A DNA stretch of 64,000 bases from Panthera uncia (GCF_023721935.1 NW_026057584.1:7288054-7352053); one strand, 5' to 3'. Positions 34,675 to 46,806 are shown, numbered from the stretch's first letter. The notes: a model not told the origin generated them from the letters alone. Numbers and translations are program-made.

Positions 34675-36587
34675 AAGACTGTAAAGATGCAAACTACCAA
34701 AAACTTACTCAAGAAGAAACAGACAAGCTAAATAGACCTGTTAAGAAGCAAATATATAGAATTAGTAATCAAACAACTATCCACAAAAAAAAACCTAGGC
34801 CAAATGGTTTAACTGCCGAATTCTACAGAACATTTAAAGAAGTAATACCACTTCTTCACAAACTCTCCCAGAGTACAGAAGAGGAAACATTTCTCAACTC
34901 ATTTTTCAGGGCCAGTATTGCTCGACATCATTAGTCATCAGAGAAATGCAAACCAAAACCACAATGAGATATCATGTCACACCTACAAGAATGGCTATAA
35001 TCAAAAAGTCAGATAATAAGGATTAATGAGGATGTGGAGATATGTGAATCCCCATATACTGCTGGTGGTAATGGAAAATGGTGCAGCCACTTTGGAAAAT
35101 AGTCTGGTAGTTCCACAAACCATCAAATCTAGTTCTCTTATGACCCAGCAATTCCACTCCTAGGTATATACAACTACATAAAAGCTCGCCCGTGAATATT
35201 GATTTATAGCAGCAATACTCACAACAGCCAAAAGATAGAAACCTCTCAAATGTCCATCAACTGATGAATACAAATGCAGGATGTCCATACCATGGAATAT
35301 TATTCAACCATAAAAAGGAATGAAGTACTGAGCCATACTACAGTGTAAGTGAACCTTGAAACCATTACGCTAATTGAATGAAGTCAGTCACAAAAGAACG
35401 TAGATTATATGATTCCATGTATTTCAAATGTCTAGAACAGGCAAACCTATAAAGAGAGAAAGTAAGTTAGGGGTAACTTTGGGCTGGGAGAATAGGGAGT
35501 AGGGTGTGACCGCCAAAGGATTTTTGGAGGAGGGGCCTAGGGTGGTATTGAAAATGTTAAAGTCCACTGTGGTAATGGTTGCACTTATCTGTGAATATAC
35601 TAAAACTACTGAATTGTATACTTTGGTTTAATTATACGGTATGTGAGCTGTATCTCAATAAAACCATCTTTAAAAAACCTTTTTCAGGAGAGCCTTTAGC
35701 CATTCCTCATAACTGAATCTCAAATTCTTTATCTTCGTGCAGAATGTTGATCTATAAAATATTGGAAGATAGCAAGCCAAAGCCAGACACACAACAGATA
35801 CAGTCAGAGAAGTCAGAGATCTGGAGGTTACCCGTGACTTTTCTTCCCCCTCAGCCCCACCTTCTTATCAGTCACCATATTCTATGACGTGGCCTCCAGG
35901 CCCTGAAGACACAGACATATGGGTTCTAATACAGGGCTCTGCTCTCGCTCCTGAACATTTTTACTCTGGTAAAACACAGGTATCCACACCTAAGCTTTTA
36001 AGCATGGCTGTGAAGATGAAATGATGTCACGTACGGAAAGCTGGCGTCCAGTGCTTGACACAAAGCAAGCACTCGATAATCGGTGCTATCTTCAATTCCT
36101 CCTTTCCAATCCCATTATCGCTGCCTTCTCCTTCCGCACTGCTCCATCAGCCCCTTGCAATCACTCTGCTGACCTCGTTTTGCTCCTTCCAAATTCATCT
36201 TCCACTTAGATTTGCTCCGGCACATCTGACGGTGCTATTTCCTAGCTGAAAACACTCGAGTGGCCCACTCTGTTTTACACGCCTTTAAGTCCCGGTTCTC
36301 TAATAGAGCATATACAAGCCACGGTGACCGGGACCCTGCCCACGCTTCTCTCACACCTCACTCTCCAACAACAGTAACCACTTTCTAAATTCCCCCCAAA
36401 GTACCACAGTGTTTCTGAACTTCATTCCTCTGCTCACCCCAGGTCTTCTCGCTCAAAAACCCCCTCCATTCTCCAAACTGCCTGTTGGGCTTTTTCTTTT
36501 CTTTTTTTTTAAATTTTCCCTCCCTAATACCTCAGTTTAAAAGTTATCATTTTCTAGCAAGTCTTTCCCAACTTCCCATGTGGACAG

Positions 36588-36745
36588 TGGCTCTCACATT
36601 TTAGTAAGCATCAGAACTCCTGGAGGCTTTGTTTGAACATAGATTGCTGCATCCCACCCCAAGAGGTTCTGGAGTGGGTCTCCTGAGTATCTGCATTCCT
36701 AACAAATTCCCAGGGGCTCATACTCTGAGAACCGCTGCCTGATGC
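36588..36745. repeat. MER5A-like DNA transposon
   Basis: 'gtaagcatcagaactcctggaggctttgtt', 'gctgcatcccaccccaagaggttctgg' and 'ctctgagaaccgctgc' follow MER5A order. Confidence 0.7.
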
Positions 36746-37042
36746 CATCTCTCTCATTACGCTCACCACTCTGCATTCGAGTGTCCCATTCCTATGTCTT
36801 TCTCCTGTGAACCCCTGAAGACAGAACACACTAAACCACACTGCTAACCACAGACCCCGTGTAAAGTTATGTGGGCCCTGCCACAAAGCTGTCCCTCTCT
36901 CCCAATTACTCTCACTCCATCACTCGTGCCACAACTTTATGGTCACCAAAGGCTTCCTCTCTAGGAGCCTCCCCAGATCTCCCTCTGTGCCTCATTTCCA
37001 GAAGGTCACCAAGTCTTGCTGGCTGCTATTAAGCTGGCTGCT

Positions 37043-37213
37043 ATTAAGAGGGAGAGGGGGAGGGGGAGGGGGAGGAGATGGGAAGAGAATCCTAAGCAGT
37101 ATCCATGCTCAGCACAGAGCCTGACATAGGGCTTGATCCTACGACCCTGAAATCATGATCTGAGCCGAAATCAAGAGTTAGACGCTCAACCAACTGAGCC
37201 ACCAAGGCGCCCC
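37043..37213 (-). mobile_element. Can-SINE
   Basis: A (GGGGGA)n start in place of the usual A tail, ending GAGCCACCAAGGCGCCCC. It abuts a forward older SINE body. Confidence 0.85.
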
Positions 37214-37288
37214 TAGAGCATGTGACTTTTGATCTTGGGGTGGCGAGTTCAGACCCCACACTGGGCATGAAGCTTACTTAGGGGAAAA
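37214..37288 (+). mobile_element. Older Can-SINE, headless
   Basis: TAGAGCATGTGACTTTTGAT, then GGCGAGTTCAGACCCCACAC. The first ~25 bases of the head are missing. It ends about 125 bases from the exon 10 donor. Confidence 0.7.
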
Positions 37289-37413
37289 ACAAAGGAAGCC
37301 ACAGTGGTAACATTCAGAGTAAAGAAAGCACACTGCGCCACTGCTCCTGCCGCTGCTGGCATCCACCTCCGAACACCGGCGAGCAGCGTGTGTGGTGGGC
37401 GTCCGGGCTTCAC

Positions 37414-37650
37414 CTTCATTTGCGCCAGCTGCTGCTGCTGCTGTTGCTGCTGCAGCCTCCGGAGGGCCTCTTGCTGCTGCTGCCTCTGGCGCATTAACTC
37501 CTTCTGCCGCTGCAGCTCCAGCTCCTTCCTCTTCCGCTCCTCCTCTTCGTGCCGGAGTCGGGCCGCCTCCTCTTCCATTCTCAGCCGGTTCTCCTCTAAT
37601 CGACGCTGGGCTTCTTCTTCTTCCCGGGCCCATTTTGCAGCCTCCTCCTC
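37414..37650 (-). CDS. GIGYF2: GIGYF2 exon 10 in window: charged helix, part 3, with polyQ-8
   Basis: Encodes residues 416-494, 79 codons, phase 0 at both ends. It opens EEEAAKWAREEEEAQRRLEE and runs through a Glu/Arg helix into RQRQQQQEALRRL and eight glutamines, ending LAQMK. The acceptor GGGAAG|GAGGAG has a modest pyrimidine tract; the donor is AAG|GTGAAG. A Can-SINE remnant lies about 125 bases into the downstream intron. Confidence 0.97.
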
Positions 37651-38422
37651 CTTCCCAGAAAGAAAAATAAAAGGGAATAAAATTTGTTTAAAAAAAAAAA
37701 AAAAAAAAAAAAGTCCGAATCACTTTTGAAGGCTTTTGTCAAAAAGCTATAGATACACCAGAAAAATCAGGAACTTTGTTTATGATGATGTAAGACAGAA
37801 GATTTCTTTTAAAATCTATTTACAATAGCCACAAAAGCCTAGAATGCTCACAGGATAAAATTATAATTTATTTGCTAATTTCGTCATAAAAGAAATGTCA
37901 CTTTGACCATTTGTAGTAAGTACTGATCTAAGAGATCACCCGCCAACTGTAGCAAAGCTTCTGGCAACTGTTCCTCCGTTAAGACAGAGTTAGCTTTTCA
38001 GGATGCTGAGTTTGAAAACCTACCAGGACCTTGCAAGGACAGATTACCAGGAAAGCCTCACCCAGTTGTGGAACCAGAGCAACCTTACAAGATCATTTAA
38101 ATTCCATCCCTGAGTCACACCTCTGGAGGTCCCACAGGTCCTTTGGAACATCTTTCCTTGACCTATTGTCCCTCCCTCTACTACTCTGTCCTGTCCTTGG
38201 CTCATTTTCCTTCTGCTTCCCTTCTTCAAAGTCATTCCACTATGCCCTCTGGAACGCTCCTCACCTTCCTCCACAGAGTCTGCTTACTGTGTCTACAATG
38301 CTGTGTTTTTCCTGATAGCACATTCCCCTTCATTTTCCAAAACTGAAGGCAGATGTCAACTACTCTATGAATGACTTCCCTAGTCTTTAGGAGACAGACT
38401 TCCCCTCTGCCTTTTTTCTTTC

Positions 38423-38553
38423 CTTTTTTTTTTTAAACAGCCTTCACGTCCAGCGTGGAGCCCAAGGCAAGACTTGAACTGACGACTCTGAGATCAAGAC
38501 CTGAGCTGAGATCAAGACTTAGACACTTAACCAACTGAACCACCCAGACACCT
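38423..38553 (-). mobile_element. Older Can-SINE
   Basis: T tract to GAACCACCCAGACACC, diverged. Confidence 0.75.
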
Positions 38554-39025
38554 CCCTGCTCCCCCACCTTTTCATGATCTCCAATTATACCCTGTCCTCC
38601 TGTTTGCTCCTATACCACCTGTGTCAACAATTATTTCTACCTATCCAACAACCATTCCTTTTAGGCGTCTTCCTTATAGACAGAGCCTCTATGTCACCTC
38701 AGAGGTCCAAAATGCCAGATTTTGCTTCCAATGTAACTAGAATCATGTGATATGATTTAGGCCAAAGGGATGCCTGCTGGAAGGCTTTTAGAGAAGACAT
38801 TCTTCTGAAACAAAAGAAGCACAAGAGAAGGGCCATTCCCTTACAGGCTTTCCAAGGATATGGTATACAAAACGCCTAATCGGGACATGAAAAATCTAAA
38901 GTTAAAAGTCAACCCACCTAAAAAACAGAGCAGAAGTCTGCAAAGGACGTGGATCCTATGTGACACCTCTGAGTTACTCAAGTCGTAACTGCCTTACTTG
39001 ACATGTGATCTGTTGTTTAAACTAT

Positions 39026-39127
39026 TTTAATGGGTGATGGGCATTGAGGAGGGCACCTGTTGGGATGAGCACTGGGTGTTGTATGGAAACCAATTTGACA
39101 ACAAATTATATTTAATAATAAAAAAAA
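39026..39127 (+). mobile_element. Severely 5'-truncated L1 3' end
   Basis: 'gggtgatgggcattgaggagggcacc...gatgagcactgggtgttgtatgg...' followed by AATAATAAAAAAA is the carnivore L1 3' UTR. Flanked by AACTATTTTA and AACTATTTTTA. Confidence 0.85.
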
Positions 39128-39764
39128 CAACTATTTTTAGGTGAATACTTTGGTGTTGCAGCTGATGTATCCTAACTGTGGCATTTATTTCTTGTACAAT
39201 CATCACCAACATAGCCTGTGAACTTCTGAGGACAGAAACAATTTCTTTAAAAGTTTCACACTCTACCAGAGAAACATGCCCAGTAAGCGGCATACAGTAC
39301 CTCAACCAAACATGTTAACTGTTAAATGAATAAACCAAATGACAAATCAATACACAATCTACCCTTGAGGCTCTCTACCTCTAATTATATTTAGGTTGTT
39401 CAGAGTTTCAATCCAGAATTTAGCCAAAAGCAGGTTATCTCCAGCTTGCGTCAATCTACACCTAGAAGTGTGGATTGCCCATAGTAATTTCCTTCCAGAG
39501 AGTACAGTACGTGGGGACAAGAGTAACTTTACAGCAGAGAAAACAAACAAGCATGGCCGCAGCCAGGTGACCAAGGTCTACACCAGTAGTCATTAGTCAT
39601 GTTGATAACATGCACCCTTGATAGAGGATGATGAAAATGGCACTTTGCCTTTGTGTGATCTACTTTACAAATACCCATAACCTCAGTTTAATTGTGAGAA
39701 AAACGTCAGATAAATTCCAATAGAGGGTTAACCTAATACTGACCATTAATTATTCCTTAAAACT

Positions 39765-40065
39765 GTCAAAGTCATCAAAAACAAGGAAAGCCTGAAAAAC
39801 TGTCACAGTGAAGAAGCAGCTAAGGAGACAACTAAATGTACTATTTTGGATTTGGGATCTGGGAACAGAAAAAGAACATTGGGGGGAAACTGAGGAAATG
39901 TGAAAAAACCATAGACTTTAGTTTAAAATAATGGATCAACATTGGTTTACTGTTGACAAATGTACCGTACTAACGTAAGATAATACTAGAAGAAACCATA
40001 TTATCAACCGAACGTTTTTGAAAATCTAATACTGTTCTAAAAATAAAGTCTCCTAAATTAAAAAA
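39765..40065 (+). repeat. Old L1 3' UTR-like fragment
   Basis: 'caaggaaagcctgaaaaactgtcacag' and 'ggatcaacattggtttactg' recall old L1 or related 3' ends, ending in AAATAAAGTCTCCTAAATT. Confidence 0.45.
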
Positions 40066-40500
40066 AAAAAACAACAAAGTTCTTAAACATTAAAAGGAAA
40101 TGCTTTAGGGGTTCTGGCTGGCTGCAGAGGCAGAATGGCCTGGCTGGCCTGGGACTGGATAGTGGTGACTGCTCATAGCCTGTGAAAATACCACGCAGCA
40201 CTGAACAGTGCACTTTAAAAAAGTGCAGAGCACCCTCAAGCAGAAGCAGTGAACTTGCAGATCTCACAGCTGGTATTTTAAAGGCCTTTAGATTTCTGTC
40301 CAGTATTCTGAGGGTTTCTTGGTTCTTTGAGATTTCATTCAGCTTTTATAATTACATGTGGAACAGTCATCATAAAAGTAGTAAGAGTCAGTTAGGTCTC
40401 ACGGTAATTTTAAGTCAACAGGCCATCCTCACATCCAAACACTTTCTAATCACAAACCCTAGCTTCAAAGAAGCAATGAGAAGAGCAAGCCAGGTGTCAC

Positions 40501-40659
40501 CTGCTTGCGTAACAACTCCTCCTGCTTCCGCCTTTCCTCCTCTTCTCTCCTCCTCTCTTCCAGTCTCCTAAGAGCTTCTTCTTGCTGTTGTCTTTCTTCC
40601 TCTTCTCGCTGTCGCCTTAATGCAATTTCTTGTTCCCTTTGACGTCGCAGAGCTTCTTC
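40501..40659 (-). CDS. GIGYF2: GIGYF2 exon 9 in window: Glu/Arg-rich charged helix, part 2
   Basis: Encodes residues 363-415, 53 codons, phase 0 at both ends. It begins EEALRRQREQEIALRRQREE and ends EELLRKQ. Composition, length and the xRKQ ending closely resemble the previous exon. The acceptor is TTTAG|GAAGAA, preceded by an A/T-rich tract. The donor is CAG|GTGACA. Confidence 0.97.
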
Positions 40660-41593
40660 CTAAATTAAAAAAAAAAAAAAAAAAGGTGTGGGGGGGGAGG
40701 GAGGACAAGGGAAGGAGGGAGAGAGAGGAAGAGAGAGAAAAACTCTGGATCTCAATATATCCCATTATAATTTGAAAAGAAATAGACTATGTGCTAAGGT
40801 TCTTTAACAGTAAATATAAAAAGGATATAATCAGGATCTAGAGTAAAAAGTAAGTATGTGAGTTAGGAGACAGACATATCAACCATTAAAATAATTTGTA
40901 TTTGAAGTATTAGTAGTTACACAGCACTATAATGAGAGTCTACCCTGGATTCTACATTAGCTACATCATTTACTGATTAACCCCAGAAAGGGCCACATGA
41001 GGCCTCACACTTTGGTTTCTCTGCTGGTACCATTAGTCCTCCTTTATCTATCAATCAATCAATCAATCATTCAATCGGGAACCTAGAACACAGATCAAAT
41101 CACCATAGCAATCCAAAATGCCTGGTGTCGTAGGAATAAGCTCTCTAGTCAGAAGTACTGAGTAAAGCCATGTATTCTAGAACGTATTCTGAAGAACAAA
41201 GTCGCAAGTACACAGAAAAGGGTCTCATCGTCAAAATAATTTAGGAAATACTGAGCAACACAGGATTCAACTGATTTCTTTACTGCAATACTTCTTAGAG
41301 CCCTTACAAGCTAGTGTAGAATGTAACTCTAAGAAGTATTAGTAGTTCAGATCTAATTTCAGCATGGACCTTTTTGTTTTTCACAGAGTACTTCTTGGGG
41401 CCAACAATGGGATGAAATGTGAGATAACACTGCACTTAGGAGCTATTTCAGAGTGGATTCTTTCAACTGGGATAAGTAAAAAATCCCAACAGAGAAACAG
41501 GTCAAGCAAATGAAAAGAGAATTCACAAAAAAAGATACATAAGTGGTTAAAATACATGAAAACCATTCGACACTGGTCATAAATACTTAAGTC

Positions 41594-41730
41594 GAGCTTC
41601 CCATTGAGTGTGGAGCCTGCTTAAGATTTTCTCTCTCTCCCTCTCTCTGCCCCTCTCCCCTGCTCTCTCTCTAATAAGTAAATAAAAAGAAACAAACAAA
41701 CAAACAAATAAATAAATAAATAAGCAAAGA
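41594..41730 (+). mobile_element. 5'-truncated Can-SINE
   Basis: Starts in the body (CCCATTGAGTGTGGAGCCTG), then CT-rich, with an AAACAAACAAATAAATAAAT tail. Confidence 0.8.
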
Positions 41731-41987
41731 CTTAGTTACTTCTGAAATCTAACTGAAAAATATTAAAAAAAAAAAAAAAAAAAAAAAGCAACTCCAGATC
41801 TACCCGGACTGAAACTAGCAGCAGGGGCTGCTAGTGGGTAACAGACATTTATTCTAAAGGAAGTGACTCTCCTAAATTTCTAATCTCGATCCGGCTGTTA
41901 ACTCCTTCCCAACTTCAAGAGACCGTCTCTGAGAACCATGAATCTGGTCTAGGGCTAATGCTGGGGTCGGCGCTCTCCAAGGTATAC

Positions 41988-42149
41988 CTGTTTCCTTCGG
42001 GCGAGCTCTTCCTCTTCCCGCCTCTTCCTTTCTTCCTCCTGCTGCCTCCGAAGGATTTCCTCCTGTTGTCTCCGGAGTTCTTCTTGCCTCTTTCGCTCCT
42101 CCTCCTCCCGTTTTGCCCTCATTTCTGCCTCTCTTCTCTCCTGTTCTAG
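41988..42149 (-). CDS. GIGYF2: GIGYF2 exon 8 in window: Glu/Arg-rich charged helix, part 1
   Basis: Encodes residues 309-362, 54 codons, phase 0 at both ends. The sequence is almost entirely E, R, K and Q, for example LEQERREAEMRAKREEEERK and QQEEILRRQQEEERKRREEE, ending RRKQ. Such alternating charged runs predict a single long alpha helix or coiled coil. The acceptor is ACAG|CTAG and the donor is CAG|GTATAC. Confidence 0.97.
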
Positions 42150-42318
42150 CTGTGATGACATGAAAATACTCTTAGAAACTTAAAGCCAAGCACAGAAACA
42201 CTCCAACATGACTGACCACTGCCATTAAGAGAAACTGGAAGGTGCAGACACTACACCACTCACAGGTGCCTGTACTGCAGCTGAGTGATGAAACCAGCTC
42301 TGTAAGAACTAAGCTCTG

Positions 42319-42546
42319 GGGGCACCTGGGTGGCCCAGTTGATTAAGCGTCTGACTCTTGATCTTGGCTAAGGTCATGATCTCATGGCTTCATGAGTTTG
42401 AGCCCCACAGCGGGCTCTGTGCTGACAGCACAGAGCCTGCTTAGGATAGTCTCATTCTCATATTCTCTCTCTCTCTCTCCTCCCCCTCTCCCACTCGTGC
42501 TCGCTCTCTCTCTCTCTCAAAAAATAAACTTCAAAAAAGAAAAACG
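42319..42546 (+). mobile_element. Can-SINE
   Basis: Perfect 14-bp duplication, AGAACTAAGCTCTG, at 42305-42318 and 42547-42560. Confidence 0.94.
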
Positions 42547-42997
42547 AGAACTAAGCTCTGATATGTCCCAATAAGCAGAACAGTGTTCTGCTCTTCCAAA
42601 TTGAATGCACTCTCCCTGACATTTACCTGCCTCCTCGCTCCACACTACCATACCTGATCTTCTAGGGATGGGTGAAAGTGGCCAATACAAGAGTCACGTC
42701 AGAATTCTTTTGGGGCAGCACCTCTTTGCTCATCTCTAACAAAGGATTTTCTGACTGAAGATCTACTGATTTTCTTCACATGTACTGAAGATTTTCTGAC
42801 TGAAGTGTCTACACTGTTAGGCTTCAACAGCAATGTTATAAAGCTGGTAGCATGAATCACAGAGTTCTTTAAAATTTGAAGAACTACCACTTAACAAATT
42901 CTATCATTTACGGTTCTGAGATACCAGCTCAACCCAGGCCCTAGTCTCCAAGCCCAGCCCACGGCCACGGCCACACGTACATTTCAGGCCTTCACTT

Positions 42998-43000
<3 letters not shown>

Positions 43001-43031
<31 letters not shown>

Positions 43032-43248
43032 GGCAGTAGGCAAGCACATGCATGAGCAGGGGACAGGGACAGAGGGAGGGAGGGAGGGAGGGAGGGAAAG
43101 AGAATGAATGAATGAATTAATTAATTAATTAATCTATTTCAAGCAGGATCCTCACTGTCAGCACACAGCCCAATGCAGGGCTTGATCTCATGACCTGAGC
43201 CAAAACCAAGAGTCAGATGCTCAACTGACTGAGCCACTCAGGCGCCCC
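43001..43248 (-). mobile_element. Can-SINE with GGGA and ATTA expansions
   Basis: A 27-T run, (GGGA)n near 43075, (TGAA/TTAA)n near 43105, ending GAGCCACTCAGGCGCCCC. Flanks AGGCCTTCACTTCC and TGAGCCTTCACTCTC. Confidence 0.9.
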
Positions 43249-43259
43249 TGAGCCTTCAC

Positions 43260-44557
43260 TCTCTCAACCACATTTTAAGAGTCCCTTACTTGTCTTCCCA
43301 GCATACAGTTTTGCCCACATTCCCCAGCACAACATCTTAAGCTCCACCAAAAAAAAAAAAAAAAAAAAAAAAAATCACTCCCGGGCTTACATTTAACATC
43401 ATCCTTCACCTTGAAAATAAATCCTTACTCTCTAACATGACATGTGTAAGGGCGCTCATGACTGGCCTGCCTCATCTTAGCCTTCTCATCATGTATCCCT
43501 CAGACACACCATGGCTCCAAGCCAGACCAAATTATTTAGCTGCTTCCTGAACCAGTATGTTCTCAGGCATTTCTGAGCCATTACAGGAATTATTTCTTTC
43601 AAGTGGGTTAGATTCTACTATTCTTCAACTGGAAATTAGTGTATGTATTTCTGTCCATCAGCAGTGTCGCCCAATTCATGATGCCCACCTAAGTGGGTGA
43701 GAGTAGGTATTATTTTGTAACTGTGTTACTTGCCTGATTGTCATTGCCCTCGCTCCTTCAACACACATACCCCAGACACAAAAGACTGCAAATTCCTATC
43801 CTTTATCCCACGTGTTCCCAGCACAAAGCACTACAGTACTAGAAAACTCTCAAGAATTATTTGAATTATGGTCTCTCACTTGTTTATGGAGACAGACTCT
43901 GACCATGAACCCTTTCTACATTCTGGGCACTCTAAGGAGACTGTCACTACTGCAGAGGATAAGAACACATTAAGTATAAAATAGGAACGAGATTTTCCCT
44001 GAGGAATGAGAACCCAAAAGTCATTACAATGACATAAGTGTTTGATAAGACATCCTCAGCTGGCAAGATTCCTTGCTCCTCCAGAAAATGTGAATGGAAC
44101 ATAGAATCTAATGTTAATGTTGGAACTTTTCAGCCACATGTCTGGAGACACTAAGAAATATAAACTAACATCACTATAAAGATTCGGTGTGGGAATTCAA
44201 GCCATAAATCAAGGGTCTAATAAGAATGCAGTGTATATTTTCTTAGGTTTTAGTATTTGTAACAGGTGTTTACACCATGAATAATGTAATTAAAGTATCC
44301 ATATAATCATAATCATAAATGGGTTAACCAACCAATTTAAATTGATTTAATTTAAACTTGCTAATTTTAATTATTTGAGGCTTTTCTGGGAGAAAAGGGA
44401 ATAATAAGGTTAGAATACGAACGTGCTTATAACAGGTAAGTACAGTAAACTAACAGGGCAAAGTCTAAGTGGCCAGAGAGACAGAGATGTCAGTAAACAA
44501 ATCCCTGTGTCTGACAGCTGGAAAGCATGCTTCATTACAGAAGAATGAGGTTCAGAC
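43260..44557 (-). other. GIGYF2: Intron stretch between exons 7 and 8, nothing recognised
   Basis: Non-coding; contains a 24-A run near 43350. No SINE or L1 identified. Confidence 0.55.
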
Positions 44558-44658
44558 CTTTGCAGCTTTGGCCTTCTCCATCTGCTGAAGCTGTTCAAGG
44601 GCAGGTCCTGGAGTCGTGGTGTCAAGGGGAAGATCCCATACACTACCACCTTCCCAAA
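44558..44658 (-). CDS. GIGYF2: GIGYF2 exon 7 in window: second W-x-L motif
   Basis: Completes Val-275 and encodes residues 276-308: WEGGSVWDLPLDTTTPGPAL, then the start of the charged helix ending EKAKAAK. It ends in phase 0 and opens the run of phase-0 coiled-coil exons. The acceptor is TTACAG|TTTGG. The donor, AAG|GTCTGA, is poor because it has C at +3. Confidence 0.95.
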
Positions 44659-44919
44659 CTGTAAGACAACAAGGGTTAAAATGAGGAATATCAGAGCTTA
44701 TGTACATGGTCACATTTCCACAAGCATAATGAAAAAAGCTATTTCCCTGTCCCTGAATAAGCTCCATCATACAAATCTGGGCTGCTTTTAGGTAGACTGA
44801 ACTGCATATGGGCTCTGGTTTAAATCAGTATCCTTCAACACATCTGGAAGAAAAGAAATTACCAGGCATGTACTGGGAAACTAATTTCATCCTCAAAAAC
44901 CCTACTTCTGTTCACACAC

Positions 44920-45060
44920 CCCATTCTTACTGATGAACATGCTAAGGGTTGGGGGTAGTTCTGTAACATTCCCAAGGACACATACCATGCACATGGCCAT
45001 GCCAGGATTTAAATCCCAGTGCATTAGACCCTAAAGCCCACAGTATTCCCAGTAGCCATA
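44920..45060 (+). repeat. MIR-like fragment
   Basis: 'ccaaggacacataccatgcacatggccatgccaggatttaaatccca' matches the MIR 'accacacagc...gagccaggattcaaaccca' block, diverged. Confidence 0.5.
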
Positions 45061-45196
45061 CAACCTCTTATCGCAAACCAAGAGGAGTGGGGTCAAGAGA
45101 GGTATGTAACTGTGAAACTGGAGAGAACTGAGTAGTTGCATGATACTGTGAATGTGTTCTATGCCACTGAATTGTTCATCTAAAAATGATTAATTT

Positions 45197-45405
45197 GGGG
45201 GCGCCTGGGTGGCTCAGTCTGTTAGGCGTCCAATGTGGGCTCAGGTCATGATCTCGTGGCTCATGAGTTTGAGCCCCACATCAGGCTCTGTCTGATAGCT
45301 CAAAGCCTGGAACCTGCTTCAAATTCTGTGTCTCCCTTTCTCTCTGCCCCTCTCCTGCTCATTCTCTCTCTCTGTCTTTCAAAAATAAATAAGCATTAAA
45401 AAATT
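45197..45405 (+). mobile_element. Can-SINE
   Basis: GGGGGCGCCTGGGTGGCTCAG, with tail AAATAAATAAGCATT-A. Immediately followed by another forward copy. Confidence 0.93.
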
Positions 45406-45411
45406 TTTCTT

Positions 45412-45643
45412 GGGGCACCAAGGTGGCTCAGTCAGTTGAGCATCCGACTTTGGCTCAGGTCATGATCACTCAGTTTGTGGCTTCAAGCCCTGTGTCGTGC
45501 TCTGTACTGACAGCTTAGAGCCTAGAGCCTGCTTCGGATTCTGTGTCTCCCCCTCTCTCTCTGCCCCTCCCCAGCTCATGCTGTCTGCCTATCTGTCTGT
45601 CTCTCTCTCTCAAAAATAAATAAACATCAAAAAAAATTTTTTA
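45412..45643 (+). mobile_element. Can-SINE, tandem
   Basis: GGGGCACCAAGGTGGCTCAG, with tail AAATAAATAAACATC-A. Confidence 0.93.
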
Positions 45644-46187
45644 ATTTTCTTAAATCGTTAATTTTATGTTATATGAATTTCATGCCAAAGAGAAAGAGGT
45701 ACAGCTGGAGGAGGGGAGGCCTCTGGAAAAGCTGGGCAAGTCTCACAAATCACAATGGGTCCTGCTGACCTGAAAGGCAGCACAGGGTCAAATGCAGAAG
45801 TAAACAAATAGATAAAGTCTTCTGAGTCTGCCTTCCTACTGCCAGCAAAAGGTCCACGGACACCACTTTTCAGCATTCTCTATTCCCTACACTCCTATTT
45901 CTATACTATAAATTATTGTTTGTATAAAACCAATGGACAATTTTAAAGGGCCTTGACTGTATCATACCCAAAAAGAAACTGTTCAATAAGGTACTTAAAA
46001 ATACTTCTCCCAACATTGGAGAATATTTTAACATCACAACTATAAATGACTACCAAAAAAAATCAAGTACACAGAGCAGGAAAAGTTGATGATAATCAGT
46101 CCTTCTCCTGCTATAATCCCCAAGATCAATGTTAGTAAAAGAACTATAGCCTGAATAGCTCAATGGCTCTAAGAAAAATCCGCCAAT

Positions 46188-46337
46188 CTTGTGAGTTTGA
46201 GCCCTGCATCAGGCTCTGTGCTGACAGCTCAGAGCCTAGAGCCTGCTTCAGATTCTATATGTGTGTGTGTCTCTCTCTGCCCTTCCCCGCTTGTGCTCTC
46301 TTTCTCTAAAAAATAAACATTAAAAAAAGAAAGAAAG
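46188..46337 (+). mobile_element. 5'-truncated Can-SINE with target duplication
   Basis: Starts at the B-box region (GTGAGTTTGAGCCCTGCATC). Flanked by AAGAAAAATCCGCCAAT and AAGAAAAATCTACCAAT. Confidence 0.85.
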
Positions 46338-46585
46338 AAAAGAAAAATCTACCAATGCCCATGGTTCCTGAGAATTGTCAACATTAACTATAATCTCTTG
46401 TAAGGATTTGTCTATGGTTCACTCAAACTACCTACTTCTGCAGGTATCAGACATTAAAAACCAAAAGTGTTCCAGCAATATCAAGGCTTTAAACAACAAA
46501 AAAAATCTCAGCCCCAAATTTCCTAATTTGATGTAAAAAGATCAGAGAATGAAATAGGGTGTTCACTTTAAAGCAAGCTTTCCTC

Positions 46586-46806
46586 GGGGTGCCTGGGTGG
46601 CTTCGTCGGTTAAGCGTCCGACTTAGGCTCAGATCATGATCTCATGGCTCGTGATTTTGAGCCCTGCATTGGGCTCTGTGCTAACAGCTCAGAGCCTGAA
46701 GCCTGCTTCATATTCTGTGTCTCCCTCTCTCTGTCCCTCCCCTGCTCGCGTGCGCGCTCTCTCTCTCTCAAAATTAAACAAACATCAAAAATTTTTTCAA
46801 TAAAAT
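46586..46806 (+). mobile_element. Can-SINE
   Basis: Head GGGGTGCCTGGGTGGCTTCG. Flanks AAAGCAAGCTTTCCTC (46570-46585) and AAAGCAGGCTTTTCTC (46807-46822). Confidence 0.93.

Larger units (their letters stand above)
32580..35680 (+). mobile_element. Old L1, forward, split by three SINEs
   Basis: ORF1-like A-rich sequence to about 33290, ORF2 blocks at 33560-33780 ('aatattccactttc...gaccaattagg') and 33910-34450, then the ORF2 3' end ('ccaaaaccacaatgagatatcatg', 'aattccactcctaggtatata', 'atggaatattattcaaccataaaaagg') and a 3' end near 35680 ('gtatctcaataaaacc'). All frames are broken. Confidence 0.7.

Noticed and set aside
37304..37729. Long plus-strand open frame (141 codons) rich in Cys and Ser opposite the charged-helix exon
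   Set aside because: It is the complement of GIGYF2 coding sequence with CAG and GAG repeats. Long antisense frames arise automatically from such composition.
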